64,000 bases of DNA, from the NCBI RefSeq assembly GCF_017356035.1, contig NZ_JAFIQX010000003.1:186001-250000 (forward strand), read 5' to 3'. Position 1 is the first letter of the stretch, and each line of letters starts with the position of its first letter. This DNA comes from Longitalea luteola (GTDB lineage: Bacteria; Bacteroidota; Bacteroidia; Chitinophagales; Chitinophagaceae). Of this stretch, positions 6,901 through 15,600 are shown in pieces. The notes below the pieces were generated by a model that worked only from the letters and a program-made list of their open reading frames with translations, was not told where the DNA came from and did no database searches. A program made the position numbers and the translations under genes.

Positions 6901-7950
6901 TTAAAAGTAATTCGCCTTCAATCTCAACCCGGTGCATTCATCAATTCCAAAGATCAAATTCATATTCTGAACTGCCTGGCCGGAGGCGCCTTTGGTAAGG
7001 TTGTCAATGGCACTGTGCACGACCAGCTTACTGCCTACTTTTTCCAGTTGAATGATACATTTGTTCGTATTCACTACCTGCTTCAAAAAGATCTCGCCCT
7101 GGCTCATTACAGTGAAAGGCTGATCCTGGTAAAAGTCGGCATACAATTCCCGCAGCTGCTCGATCTTCCAGTCGCAATCAACCAGTGAGCTGATAAAAAT
7201 GCCCCTGGTAAAATCGCCCCGCCATGGAATAAAGCTCAGGGCCTCCCCCAGGCCTCCTTCGGTGGAGGGGGAGGAACCATCCTGACCTGCTTCGGCTGAA
7301 GAAGAATTAAATGTCGGCTGCAATTGCTGTATGGATTCGGTGATCTCTTTTAAATGCTGGTGCGTTAAAGTTTTATATGCCTGGATGTTATTGGCCCGCC
7401 ATGAAAAATGGGAAGTGGCCGATAATCCCTGGCCGGCGCCGGTTGATCCGGTGATGCCGGTAGTATATACAGATTCCAGCAGTCCGGCCCTGGCCAGTGG
7501 CAGCAGGCCCAGCTGAATGCCGGTGGCAAAACAGCCGGGGTTGGCAATGTTGTGGGCTGCTTTGATCTTTTCTTTATTCAACTCAGGCAGGCCATATACA
7601 AACTGGCGATTGCCGATGGATGATTTAGCGCTCAGTCTGAAGTCTTGCGACAGATCGATGATCTTTATTTTATCATTGACGGAGTACTCCGTCAGGAACT
7701 TGCGCGCATCGCCATGACCTACGCACAGGAACAAAACATCGATGCTTCCGTCCTGTAAAGGTGAAAGGTCTTCGGAGAATTGCAGGTTGGTTTCGCCAAT
7801 CAGATCGGCATGCACCTGGTGAACAGGATTGCCTGCATTGCTTTTACTGTTCACAAAAGTGATCTCTACCTGCGGGTGATTGATCAGTAACCTGAGCAAT
7901 TCGCCGCCGGTATAACCGGCGCCGCCTATTATGCCTGCTTTTATCTTCAT
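6901..7950 (-). CDS. argC: N-acetyl-gamma-glutamyl-phosphate reductase
   Basis: Reduces N-acylglutamyl phosphate to the semialdehyde with NADPH. The N-terminal GIIGGAGYTGGEL nucleotide-binding motif and the catalytic cysteine in NPGCFATG (about residue 138) are clear. I prefer the ATG at 7950 (MKIKAGIIGG); in-frame ATGs at 7956 and 7965 remain possible. About 20 extra residues (SSSAEAGQDGSSPSTEGG and following) between TFN and ALSFIPW correspond to a GC-rich repeat segment at 7241-7277 and adjacent bases. They lie in a likely surface loop, and the frame stays open. Confidence 0.95.
   Translation of the reverse strand: MKIKAGIIGGAGYTGGELLRLLINHPQVEITFVNSKSNAGNPVHQVHADLIGETNLQFSEDLSPLQDGSIDVLFLCVGHGDARKFLTEYSVNDKIKIIDLSQDFRLSAKSSIGNRQFVYGLPELNKEKIKAAHNIANPGCFATGIQLGLLPLARAGLLESVYTTGITGSTGAGQGLSATSHFSWRANNIQAYKTLTHQHLKEITESIQQLQPTFNSSSAEAGQDGSSPSTEGGLGEALSFIPWRGDFTRGIFISSLVDCDWKIEQLRELYADFYQDQPFTVMSQGEIFLKQVVNTNKCIIQLEKVGSKLVVHSAIDNLTKGASGQAVQNMNLIFGIDECTGLRLKANYF
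7241..7277. repeat. GC-rich palindromic element inserted in frame in argC
   Basis: Minus-strand TCCTCCCCCTCCACCGAAGG continues into AGGCCTGGGGGAGG. This is a C-rich arm, a short centre and a G-rich arm, as in argB and argG, and it encodes the GSSPSTEGGLGEA stretch of ArgC. Confidence 0.6.
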
Positions 7951-7970
7951 ACTCATAACTTTCATTTAAA

Positions 7971-8033
7971 CGGTCAACGGTCAATGGTCAATGGTCAATG
8001 GTGAATAACGCCTAACTTCCAAACCCCTAACTA
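7971..8033. repeat. Heptad array YGGTCAA then TAACNNC
   Basis: CGGTCAA x2, TGGTCAA x2, TGGTGAA, TAACGCC, TAACTTC, CAAACCC, CTAACTA form nine in-phase units. They begin 5 nt upstream of the first possible argC ATG (7965), where a ribosome-binding site would be expected. Confidence 0.85.
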
Positions 8034-8068
8034 AGTTCTTCGATCCTCATTTCCTGATATTTCCGGGC

Positions 8069-8122
8069 TATATCAACTCTGTCAAGTGTATCAACTTTTC
8101 AACCTACCTGTTAACCCGTTAA
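8069..8122. repeat. Loose TCAAC/GTTAAC repeat next to the argG stop
   Basis: TATCAACTC, TGTCAAGTG, TATCAACTT, TTCAACC, then GTTAACCC and GTTAACTA recur at 8-9 bp spacing. The last unit supplies the argG stop codon (complement of CTA, 8123-8125). Confidence 0.55.
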
Positions 8123-9379
8123 CTACTTTCCCTCATTTTCCTCCTTAACAGAGTTCCAGATCGAGGTCTGGTTGCCAAATATCTTGCTGAACCCGCGTAC
8201 GTCCTCGCCGCTCCAACCGGTATTCATTTCACCGTATTTGCCAAACTTGCTGCTCATAAGGTCATAGCCCGATTCAATACCGATGATCTGGAAGCGATAG
8301 GGTTGCAGGTGCACAAACACATCGCCGGTAACATGCTGCTGGGAGCTTTCGAGGTAAGCTTCAATATCGCGCATAACGGGGTCCATGATCTGGCCTTCAT
8401 GTAACCAGTTGCCATAGAACTGGGCCAGTTGATCTTTCCAGTTCAATTGCCATTTGGTAAGCACGTGCTTTTCCAGGGCATGGTGTGCTTTCAGGATCAC
8501 CATGGGGGCAGCTGCTTCAAAACCAACGCGGCCTTTGATACCAATGATCGTATCGCCTACGTGAATATCACGGCCAACGCCATACGGTCCTGCAATGGTT
8601 TGCAGGTATTGAATGGCTTCGCTGGGGTGAGCAAATGATTTATCGTTGATGGCTTTCAGTTCGCCTTTTTCAAACCGCAGCTTCACTTCTTCACTGCCTG
8701 TTTTGGTAACCTGTGTTGGCCAAGCTTCTTCGGGCAGCATGCCTTTTGACGACAGTGTTTCTTTACCACCAACGCTGGTGCCCCACAATCCCTTATTGAT
8801 AGAGTACACGGCTTTGGCAAAGTTCATGTTAACGCCCTTGCCTTTCAGGTAGTCAATTTCTGCTTCGCGGCTCAATTTAAGGTCGCGGATGGGCGTAATG
8901 ATCTCAACACCGGGGATCAGAATATGGAAGACCATGTCGAAACGAACCTGGTCGTTACCGGCGCCGGTACTGCCATGCGCTACGGCATCGGCGTTTAATT
9001 TTTTTACGTGCTCTGCAATGTGCAGGGCCTGGCTCAACCGTTCGGCGCTCACACTTAACGGATATGTATTATTCTTCAACACATTTCCGTAAATGAGGTA
9101 TTTTATGATGCGATCGTAGTATCCTTGAATGGCATTGACTGTTGTATGTGTTTTTACACCCAGTTTGTAAGCGTGCTGTTCGATCTGCTTCAGTTCTTCA
9201 TCGCTAAAACCACCGGTATTTACAATAATGCTGTGCACTTCGTAGCCCTGGTCTTCGCCCAGGTATTTTACACAGAATGAAGTGTCTAATCCACCGCTAA
9301 AACCGAGAACAACTTTCTTTACACCCCCCGTTCCGGAAGGGGAGGGAGCGTACTGAAATTTTGAAGAGCCTGAATTCAT
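8123..9379 (-). CDS. argG: Argininosuccinate synthase
   Basis: Joins citrulline and aspartate with ATP to argininosuccinate. The 418-residue protein carries the P-loop FSGGLDTS at about 28-35, HGSTGAGNDQVRF and the tetramer-forming C-terminal region. Typical ArgG proteins begin KKVVLAFSGGLDTS. Here a 19-residue leader (MNSGSSKFQYAPSPSGTGG) precedes it, encoded partly by the GC-rich palindromic element 9321-9349. The next in-frame ATG is too far in, so the extension is probably translated. It lies second in the arg operon, after the GNAT gene. Confidence 0.96.
   Translation of the reverse strand: MNSGSSKFQYAPSPSGTGGVKKVVLGFSGGLDTSFCVKYLGEDQGYEVHSIIVNTGGFSDEELKQIEQHAYKLGVKTHTTVNAIQGYYDRIIKYLIYGNVLKNNTYPLSVSAERLSQALHIAEHVKKLNADAVAHGSTGAGNDQVRFDMVFHILIPGVEIITPIRDLKLSREAEIDYLKGKGVNMNFAKAVYSINKGLWGTSVGGKETLSSKGMLPEEAWPTQVTKTGSEEVKLRFEKGELKAINDKSFAHPSEAIQYLQTIAGPYGVGRDIHVGDTIIGIKGRVGFEAAAPMVILKAHHALEKHVLTKWQLNWKDQLAQFYGNWLHEGQIMDPVMRDIEAYLESSQQHVTGDVFVHLQPYRFQIIGIESGYDLMSSKFGKYGEMNTGWSGEDVRGFSKIFGNQTSIWNSVKEENEGK
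9321..9349. repeat. GC-rich palindromic element at the 5' end of argG
   Basis: Minus-strand GCTCCCTCCCCTTCCGGAAC followed by GGGGGGTGT encodes APSPSGTGGV. It matches the argB insertion in order and spacing: C-run, TTC-GGAAC centre, G-run, GT. Confidence 0.7.
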
Positions 9380-9417
9380 TATTATAAAAATTACTGGTTA
9401 TACAATTATTTCTGATT

Positions 9418-9447
9418 CCCTTTCCCGCTTTTAGGGGGTTGGGGTTA
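9418..9447. repeat. GC-rich palindromic element overlapping the GNAT stop
   Basis: CCCTTTCCCGCTTTTAG then GGGGTTGGGGTTAG. The final TTA is the complement of the GNAT gene's stop codon (9445-9447). It is the closest intergenic relative of the elements at 4101 and 17365. Confidence 0.6.
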
Positions 9448-10188
9448 GAGATTAAAAAAGTAGTGAAAAAAAGATTTGATCTTGCCGGCTCCTCCGCTTT
9501 GTGAGTACTTGGCTCCGCCCTGGGAGTCTTTATTATCCTCTTTGAAGAAAGGTTTCAGCAATTTCCATTGTTTTATGCGTAACATGCGTTCGAACACACT
9601 CTTCTTCTCTTCAAAAAACTCTTTGGTCTCTTCCGGCTCATAATGATCTTTGGGGTCATACAGCATGGCAGTGCACAAACAGTTCTTCCGTTCCTTGCTC
9701 ATGAGGATATCATAGTTCACGCAGCTTTTGCAGCCAGCCCAGAAGGCTTCATCCTGCGTAAGCTCAGAATAGGTAACGGGCTCATAACCGAGGTCGCTAT
9801 TGATCTTCATTACGGCCAGACCGGTAGTAAGTCCGAAGATCTTCGCTTCGGGATATGTTTGCCGGCTCAGTTCGAATATTTTTTTCTTAATGGCTTTTGC
9901 CAGTCCGCCCTTACGAAACGCAGGCGATACGATCAATCCTGAGTTGGCAACGTATTCGCCATGGCTCCAGGTTTCGATATAACAAAAGCCGGCCCAAATG
10001 CCATCCTGGTTAAAAGCGATCACCGCTTTCCCTTCCCTCATTTTCTGTTGTATATATTCGGGCGAACGTTTGGCTATACCAGTTCCACGCGCTTTGGCGC
10101 TGGATGCCATTTCATCGCATATGATCTGAGCAAAGCTGAGGTGTGATTCGTTGGCTACAAGTACCTGAAATTGTTGTTGGGTATCCAT
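9445..10188 (-). CDS. GNAT acyltransferase, probable glutamate N-acyltransferase of the arg operon
   Basis: 247 residues with a GNAT core: a conserved N-terminal region to residue 40, the acyl-CoA-binding SPAFRKGGLAKAIKK helix (about 88-102) and a long C-terminal extension. A four-cysteine set (AGCKSCVNYD and KNCLCTAM) could bind metal. It is the first gene of an arg operon that lacks argA and argJ, so it probably makes N-acetyl- or N-succinylglutamate. That role is inferred from position. The tail is rich in G, S and K (KDSQGGAKYSQSGGAGK) and may be repeat-derived. The stop overlaps a GC-rich palindrome. Confidence 0.8.
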   Translation of the reverse strand: MDTQQQFQVLVANESHLSFAQIICDEMASSAKARGTGIAKRSPEYIQQKMREGKAVIAFNQDGIWAGFCYIETWSHGEYVANSGLIVSPAFRKGGLAKAIKKKIFELSRQTYPEAKIFGLTTGLAVMKINSDLGYEPVTYSELTQDEAFWAGCKSCVNYDILMSKERKNCLCTAMLYDPKDHYEPEETKEFFEEKKSVFERMLRIKQWKLLKPFFKEDNKDSQGGAKYSQSGGAGKIKSFFHYFFNL

Positions 10189-10690
10189 TTTTGTAACAAG
10201 GCTAAATGTGAAAAATGCAACGGCTTAAAACATTGTGCCGGGGATGATAATGGCTCTCTTACAGAAAAGCCATTCCGGTCACCAAATAGAATGCTGTATG
10301 GTACAGTAAGTATCAACGTCGCACCCTGACGGGAGTAGGTTGGAAGTAAAAAACTGTACAGAGGCGTACAGGAAAAACCCCACGCACTATAGTAATCGCG
10401 GTTTGCGCGATCACATCAGCGAGTATTATGGTGAGATTTTTTTGCATTTTTATCGGGTATGCTTTTAAATCAATAGATTTTGTCACCGCAAAGAAAAACA
10501 ACTTTTTTAATTCAATGTGGATTTTGGGTGTAAAATTTTGCCTAAATCCATAAATACCTTAAATCCTCATTGGTCAACCGGTGCCATCATTCCATGCTGG
10601 CAGCCGAATGCGTAAGCTAAATTTGTTTGCAACCACAGCCTTCGGCTATCAGCTATCAAACAAACAATGTAACCTTCAAATAGTTCATTA
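10189..10690. other. Leader region of the arg operon; no confident gene
   Basis: About 500 bp separate the GNAT start from the GGGP synthase end. On the minus strand an ORF at 10313-10501 (62 codons, or 44 from an inner ATG) ends PTPVRVRR just before its stop and has six Arg codons in its last 24 codons. That would suit an arginine-sensing leader peptide, but it is unproven. Small hairpins are present: CTGTAC..GTACAG within the ORF, AATGGCT..AGCCATT (about 10250-10275) and ATCGCG..CGCGAT near 10396. I see no T-tract terminator and no clear TAnnTTTG box. Confidence 0.3.
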
Positions 10691-11449
10691 TTAAACAATG
10701 CGGGTAGGCACTGAATGGATAGCGGCACTCATCTCTGCTATCAGTGAAGCATCTTTCTCGATGGCATTGCCAATGACGATCACGTCGGCGCCGGCCTTGC
10801 AGTTGCGGTAGGCTTTCTCAGGGTCAGTGATGCCGCCGCCAATGACCAGCGGCACTTCTATGGTTTGCGCCACCCGCTCGATCATGCTCTCGCTAATGGG
10901 GCGTTTGGCGCCGCTGCCGGCATCCATGTAAATGAGTTTCATGCCCAGCATTTCACCTGCCATAGCGGTGCACATCGCAATTTCATTTTTATCGGCCGGA
11001 ATGGGCGCTGCATTGCTGATGTACGATACAGTAGTAGGAGCGCCGCCATCGATGACCATATAACCCGTAGAAATGATCTCGAGCCGGCTTTGTTTTACAA
11101 ATGGCGCTGAAATAACATGCTGGCCGATGAGCAGTTCTGCATTGCGGCCTGAAATAAGAGAGAGATAAAGCAATGCATCGGCATAAGACGTGATCTGGGA
11201 AGGACTTCCCGGAAAGAGGATCACCGGGATATTGCAATTCTTCTTTATTTGCTGTACCACTTCATCCAGCCTGTTGGTAACAACCAAACTTCCGCCCACA
11301 AACAGGTAATCAACCCGCGCTTTGGTGGCCAATGCAGTTAATTCATCGATCGATTCTACCGTAACCTTGTCTGGGTCAATCAGTACTGCAAATGATTTTT
11401 GTCCTTTCTCCTTATGTTGCAGTAGTGATTGATATATGCGATTCGTCAT
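10691..11449 (-). CDS. Geranylgeranylglyceryl phosphate synthase family protein
   Basis: 252-residue TIM-barrel prenyltransferase of the PcrB/GGGPS family, which joins a polyprenyl diphosphate to sn-glycerol-1-phosphate. Visible motifs are FAVLIDPDK, YLFVGGS, PVILFPGSPSQI, the YMDAGSGAKRPI segment and the phosphate-binding VIGGGI...GADVIVIGNAIE end. In archaea this makes ether lipids. The Bacteroidota enzymes form a recognised bacterial group whose product is less well understood. ATG at 11449; preceded by a DUF2490 gene 91 bp away on the same strand. The chain length of the prenyl donor cannot be read from sequence. Confidence 0.88.
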   Translation of the reverse strand: MTNRIYQSLLQHKEKGQKSFAVLIDPDKVTVESIDELTALATKARVDYLFVGGSLVVTNRLDEVVQQIKKNCNIPVILFPGSPSQITSYADALLYLSLISGRNAELLIGQHVISAPFVKQSRLEIISTGYMVIDGGAPTTVSYISNAAPIPADKNEIAMCTAMAGEMLGMKLIYMDAGSGAKRPISESMIERVAQTIEVPLVIGGGITDPEKAYRNCKAGADVIVIGNAIEKDASLIAEMSAAIHSVPTRIV

Positions 11450-11540
11450 GCTGGGCTATTGGTGACTACAAAAATGCAAAAAGTTTTCGAAAGGGGCTAT
11501 AAGGTGCCAAAACTTTTACCATTTATTGTTTTTCAGGGCA

Positions 11541-12296
11541 TTATATTCTACTAAAAGCAGTTACCTGTAGAATACTTTCCTTCGACCACCGCCTGGCTGG
11601 CTCTTTCACAGCGCGTAACATATACGATAATTCCAGGTCAATTTTCCGGTTAAACCGGTAACCGGTCGCCACATAACTGCGATTTTGATCAAATACCTGC
11701 CCATTCAGGTATTGTTGACCGCTTACATTGAAGAAGAGCTCATTTTGCAGGATCAGGTACATCCCTCTTTCAAAACTGGTTGTTACCCGCACCAACGGGA
11801 TCTGCTGCCTGATCTGATACCGTAAGCGGTTAGCGAAGACGGTACCGGTCCTCTGTATTGAATTATTCTCCTGTACCAGCTTTGGCAGGAACCGGTTTTC
11901 GAGCCGCAGCCGGTGCCGCATGATGGTAGTATGCTTACGGGTGCCTGAACCCAGGTTTACAGCATGTGAAAACCAAACCTGCTCAAGGGCCTGGTGCTCA
12001 GCTGCAAAGCCAGTGGTTCCATTGATGGTTCGCCGCGCCTCCGTAAGGCAATAGCCCGCCCCTACGCTCCATTGGTTATTTAATTGAACAAAGGCGCCGG
12101 TTCGCAATAAAAAGGTTTGCAGGTGCTGCCTTTTGGGGTCGCTTCTTACACTGGCCTCCAACTGATAAATAACCCGTTTGGAAATCGCTATCTGGTTGTT
12201 GGTGGTGGCCCAGCCTGAGAGTGCTGCCTGTGAATGCGCATAATAGCCGGCAACCATTCCAACTATCACCAACATCAATTGTTTATAAAAGGACAT
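11541..12296 (-). CDS. DUF2490 family protein, probable outer-membrane barrel
   Basis: 251 residues with an N-terminal signal peptide (hydrophobic LMLVIVGMVAGYYAHSQA) and alternating beta strands with aromatic ends, as in small outer-membrane barrels. The RHRLRLENRF strand, the QNELFFN segment and the FDQNRSYVATGYRF motif followed by a Y-M-L-R strand are typical of DUF2490 proteins of Bacteroidota. Function is unknown. It is read towards the GGGP synthase gene. Confidence 0.75.
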   Translation of the reverse strand: MSFYKQLMLVIVGMVAGYYAHSQAALSGWATTNNQIAISKRVIYQLEASVRSDPKRQHLQTFLLRTGAFVQLNNQWSVGAGYCLTEARRTINGTTGFAAEHQALEQVWFSHAVNLGSGTRKHTTIMRHRLRLENRFLPKLVQENNSIQRTGTVFANRLRYQIRQQIPLVRVTTSFERGMYLILQNELFFNVSGQQYLNGQVFDQNRSYVATGYRFNRKIDLELSYMLRAVKEPARRWSKESILQVTAFSRI

Positions 12297-12341
12297 TCAG
12301 GCAAAGAAAATGAACAATTGCCTAATGATCGTTTGTAAGAA

Positions 12342-12449
12342 CAGTTACCAGGTGCCGGTTACCAGTTACAAGGCATCAGTTATGGAGTGCCTGCATGTAT
12401 TCAGTCATTGCGAAATTCAGGGCCCGGCACCCGGGAACCGGTAACTGGC
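12342..12449. repeat. Two heptad blocks, NAGTTAC and AACCGGT words
   Basis: 12342-12383 holds CAGTTAC, CAGGTGC, CGGTTAC, CAGTTAC, AAGGCAT, CAGTTAT. 12422-12449 holds GCCCGGC, ACCCGGG, AACCGGT, AACTGGC. Both lie in the divergent region between DUF2490 and nrdJ. Confidence 0.75.
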
Positions 12450-12468
12450 GACACCTGTTATAGATAAC

Positions 12469-12497
12469 ACTTTTTTCAATACCAACCCTGAAAAAGT
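12469..12497 (+). promoter_or_regulatory. Inverted repeat upstream of the class II ribonucleotide reductase
   Basis: ACTTTTTTCA, ten-base loop, TGAAAAAGT pairs over nine bases with one bulge, about 190 bp upstream of the ATG. The rest of 12300-12688 shows no B12-riboswitch box, no NrdR-type ACAC..GTGT pair and no clear -7 box. A regulatory role is only a possibility. Confidence 0.25.
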
Positions 12498-12688
12498 AAT
12501 TAACATTTGACCGTATTCTGTGCAAAAATCAAGTAAGTCACACCCAGCTTGAGGTATAGTATTTTCAACATCCTTTTTCCACAGGTGTGCATATTTAAGG
12601 ATCGGAAATATGGGCATGAGAAGATATTTTCGTTCTTCACCCTGTCCACCCTAACCCTGATTTAATCATGTTAAAAACTTAGTAACCT

Positions 12689-15600
12689 ATGCCCAGTAAA
12701 AAGCAATCGAAAGGCTTACAGTTCAATCGCCGTTTCACCCGAGAAGGTGTGTCTGTGTATGATCAGTTCGAATATGACTATCGAACTTCGGTGATCCGCA
12801 ATCCCAGTGGTGAAGTGGTGTTTGAAATGAACAATGTAGAGGTACCAAAGCACTGGAGTCAGATTGCTACAGATATTCTGGCTCAAAAGTATTTCCGTAA
12901 GGCAGGCGTTCCACAGCAGGATGGGTCACTGGGTCGTGAAACATCGGTAAAACAGGTTGCCCATCGCCTGGCTAATTGCTGGCGGGTATGGGGTGAAAAA
13001 TATGGCTACTTTGCTTCTGAACAGGATGCCACCATTTTTTACGAAGAGCTGGTGCATTGTATCCTGAACCAGTCATGCACACCAAATAGCCCACAATGGT
13101 TCAATACCGGCTTATTTGAAAGCTATGGTATTAAAGGAAAACCACAGGGGCACTATTACGTTGACCCTGTTGACGGCGAACTGAAAAAATCAACTTCGGC
13201 ATATGAGCGTCCGCAGCCGCACGCCTGTTTTATCTTAAGCGTTGAAGACGATCTGGTGAATGATGGCGGCATTATGGACCTGTGGATGCGCGAAGCCCGC
13301 ATCTTCAAATACGGCAGCGGTGTAGGTACTAATTTTTCAACCATCCGGGGTGAAGGCGAGAAATTAAGCGGTGGCGGCACTTCGAGTGGTTTAATGAGCT
13401 TTTTAAAGATCGGCGACCGCGCGGCAGGCGCTATCAAAAGCGGTGGAACTACCCGCCGGGCTGCCAAGATGGTTTGCCTCGATCTTGACCACCCCGAGAT
13501 CATGGAGTTCATCAACTGGAAAGTAGAAGAAGAAAAGAAAGTAGCGGCATTGATCGCTGCAGGGTATCCCAGTGATTATGAGGGAGAGGCTTACAGAACC
13601 GTAAGCGGACAAAATTCCAACAACTCGATCCGTATACCCAATGAATTTTTCAGCAGGCTTGAAAATGATGAAGATTGGGAATTAAAAGCCAGGACTGATG
13701 GCAAGGTGATGAAGCGTATTCCGGCCAGGGAAGTATGGAACCAGGTTGCCTATGCCGCCTGGCGTTGTGCTGACCCCGGAACGCAATACGATACTACCAT
13801 CAATGAATGGCATACCAGTCCAAAAGGAGGCCGCATCAACGCTTCCAACCCATGCAGTGAGTATATGTTCCTCGACAATACGGCCTGTAACCTGGCTTCT
13901 GCCAACCTGCGCCGTTTTTACAACGAGGTTACCAACTCATTCGATGTAGAAGGTTTTGAATATGTATGCCGCCTGTGGACGGTGGTGCTGGAAATATCTG
14001 TGCTCATGGCGCAGTTCCCGTCGAAAGAAGTAGCCCAGCTGAGCTATGATTACCGTACGCTCGGTTTAGGCTATGCTAACCTGGGTTCTATGCTCATGGT
14101 AATGGGCATTCCCTACGACAGTGAAGAAGCCCGTGGCATTGCCGGCGCCATTACCGCTATCATGACCGGTATTGCGTATAAAACGTCAGCCGAAATGGCG
14201 TCTATTTTAGGACCTTTCCGCCGTTTTGAAGAAAACCGGGAAGACATGTTGCGCGTAATGCGTAACCACCGCCTGGCTGCCTATGATGCAGATGAGTATG
14301 AGCAACTGCACATCAAGCCCCAGGGTATTAAAGCAAGATATTGCCCCGAAAACCTGCTGAAAGCGGCTACCAAAGCATGGGATGAAGCCGTTCAGTTAGG
14401 AGAGAAATATGGCTATCGCAATGCCCAGGTTACAGTAATTGCCCCCACCGGTACGATCGGGCTGGTAATGGATTGCGATACAACTGGAGTGGAACCCGAT
14501 TTCGCCCTGGTAAAATTCAAAAAGCTGAGCGGCGGCGGTTATTTCAAGATCATTAACCAGTCTGTACCCACAGCTTTAAAGAATTTAGGATACCAGCCCC
14601 GTGAAATTGAGTCGATCGTGAAATATGCAGTAGGCGCCGGCACTTTTGTAGGTGCACCGCATATCAATCACCAGACCTTAAGCGAGAAAGGATTTATTGC
14701 CGAAGAGATCAGGAAATTAGATGCAGCCGTAGCTTCCGCGTTTGAGATCGGATTCGTATTCAATGTTTACACGCTTGGAGAAGAATGCCTGCAACGACTG
14801 GGATTCAAACCCGAGCAATACTTCAATTTTGAATGGAGCCTGCTGGAAGCTTTAGGCTTTACAGAAGAGCAGGTAGAAGCCGCCAATGATTATATCTGCG
14901 GTACCATGACCATTGAAGGAGCTCCTTTCTTGAAGGCCGAACACTTGCCCGTTTTTGACTGTGCCAACAAATGCGGTAAAAAGGGACAACGTTACATTCA
15001 TGCCCATGGCCATATTCGTATGATGGCTGCCGCACAACCGTTCCTGAGTGGTGCTATATCAAAAACCATTAACCTGCCTAATGAAGCAACAGTAGAAGAA
15101 ATTGCCGATGCTTACATGATGAGCTGGAAACTGGGCTTAAAGGCCTGCGCGTTGTACCGGGATGGTTCAAAGCTCAGCCAGCCGCTCAGCAATAAAAGCG
15201 ATAAGAAGAAAAAAGCCGAAGACGAAACAAGTGAAACAACTGCCTCCGCTGAGCCACAGGAATCGAATATTGTGGACCTTGGTAAATTGACCATTACCGA
15301 GCTGCTGGGCGAAGTGCAAAAACGCGTACAGGCATCTCCCGATACCAGACTTAAACGGGAGCTGGCGCGGATCGTAGAGCGCAGGACCCTGCCGGCAAAA
15401 CGCCGTGGCTTTACACAAAAAGCCAAGATCAACGGACAGGCCATTTTCCTGCGTACCGGTGAATACGGCGATGGTACTGTAGGCGAAATATTCATCGATA
15501 TGGCCAAGGAAGGCGCCACCATGCGCAGTATGCTTAACTGCTTTGCCATAGCCATTTCCATTGGCTTGCAGTATGGGGTGCCACTCGAAGAGTTTGTAGA

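Noticed and set aside
12417-12617. 66-codon minus-strand ORF upstream of nrdJ
   Set aside because: Covers heptad repeats and the inverted repeat; no homology pattern.
12300-12688. Cobalamin riboswitch upstream of the B12-dependent ribonucleotide reductase
   Set aside because: No B12-box-like GCCACTG segment and no typical multi-stem layout could be seen; only one small inverted repeat is present.
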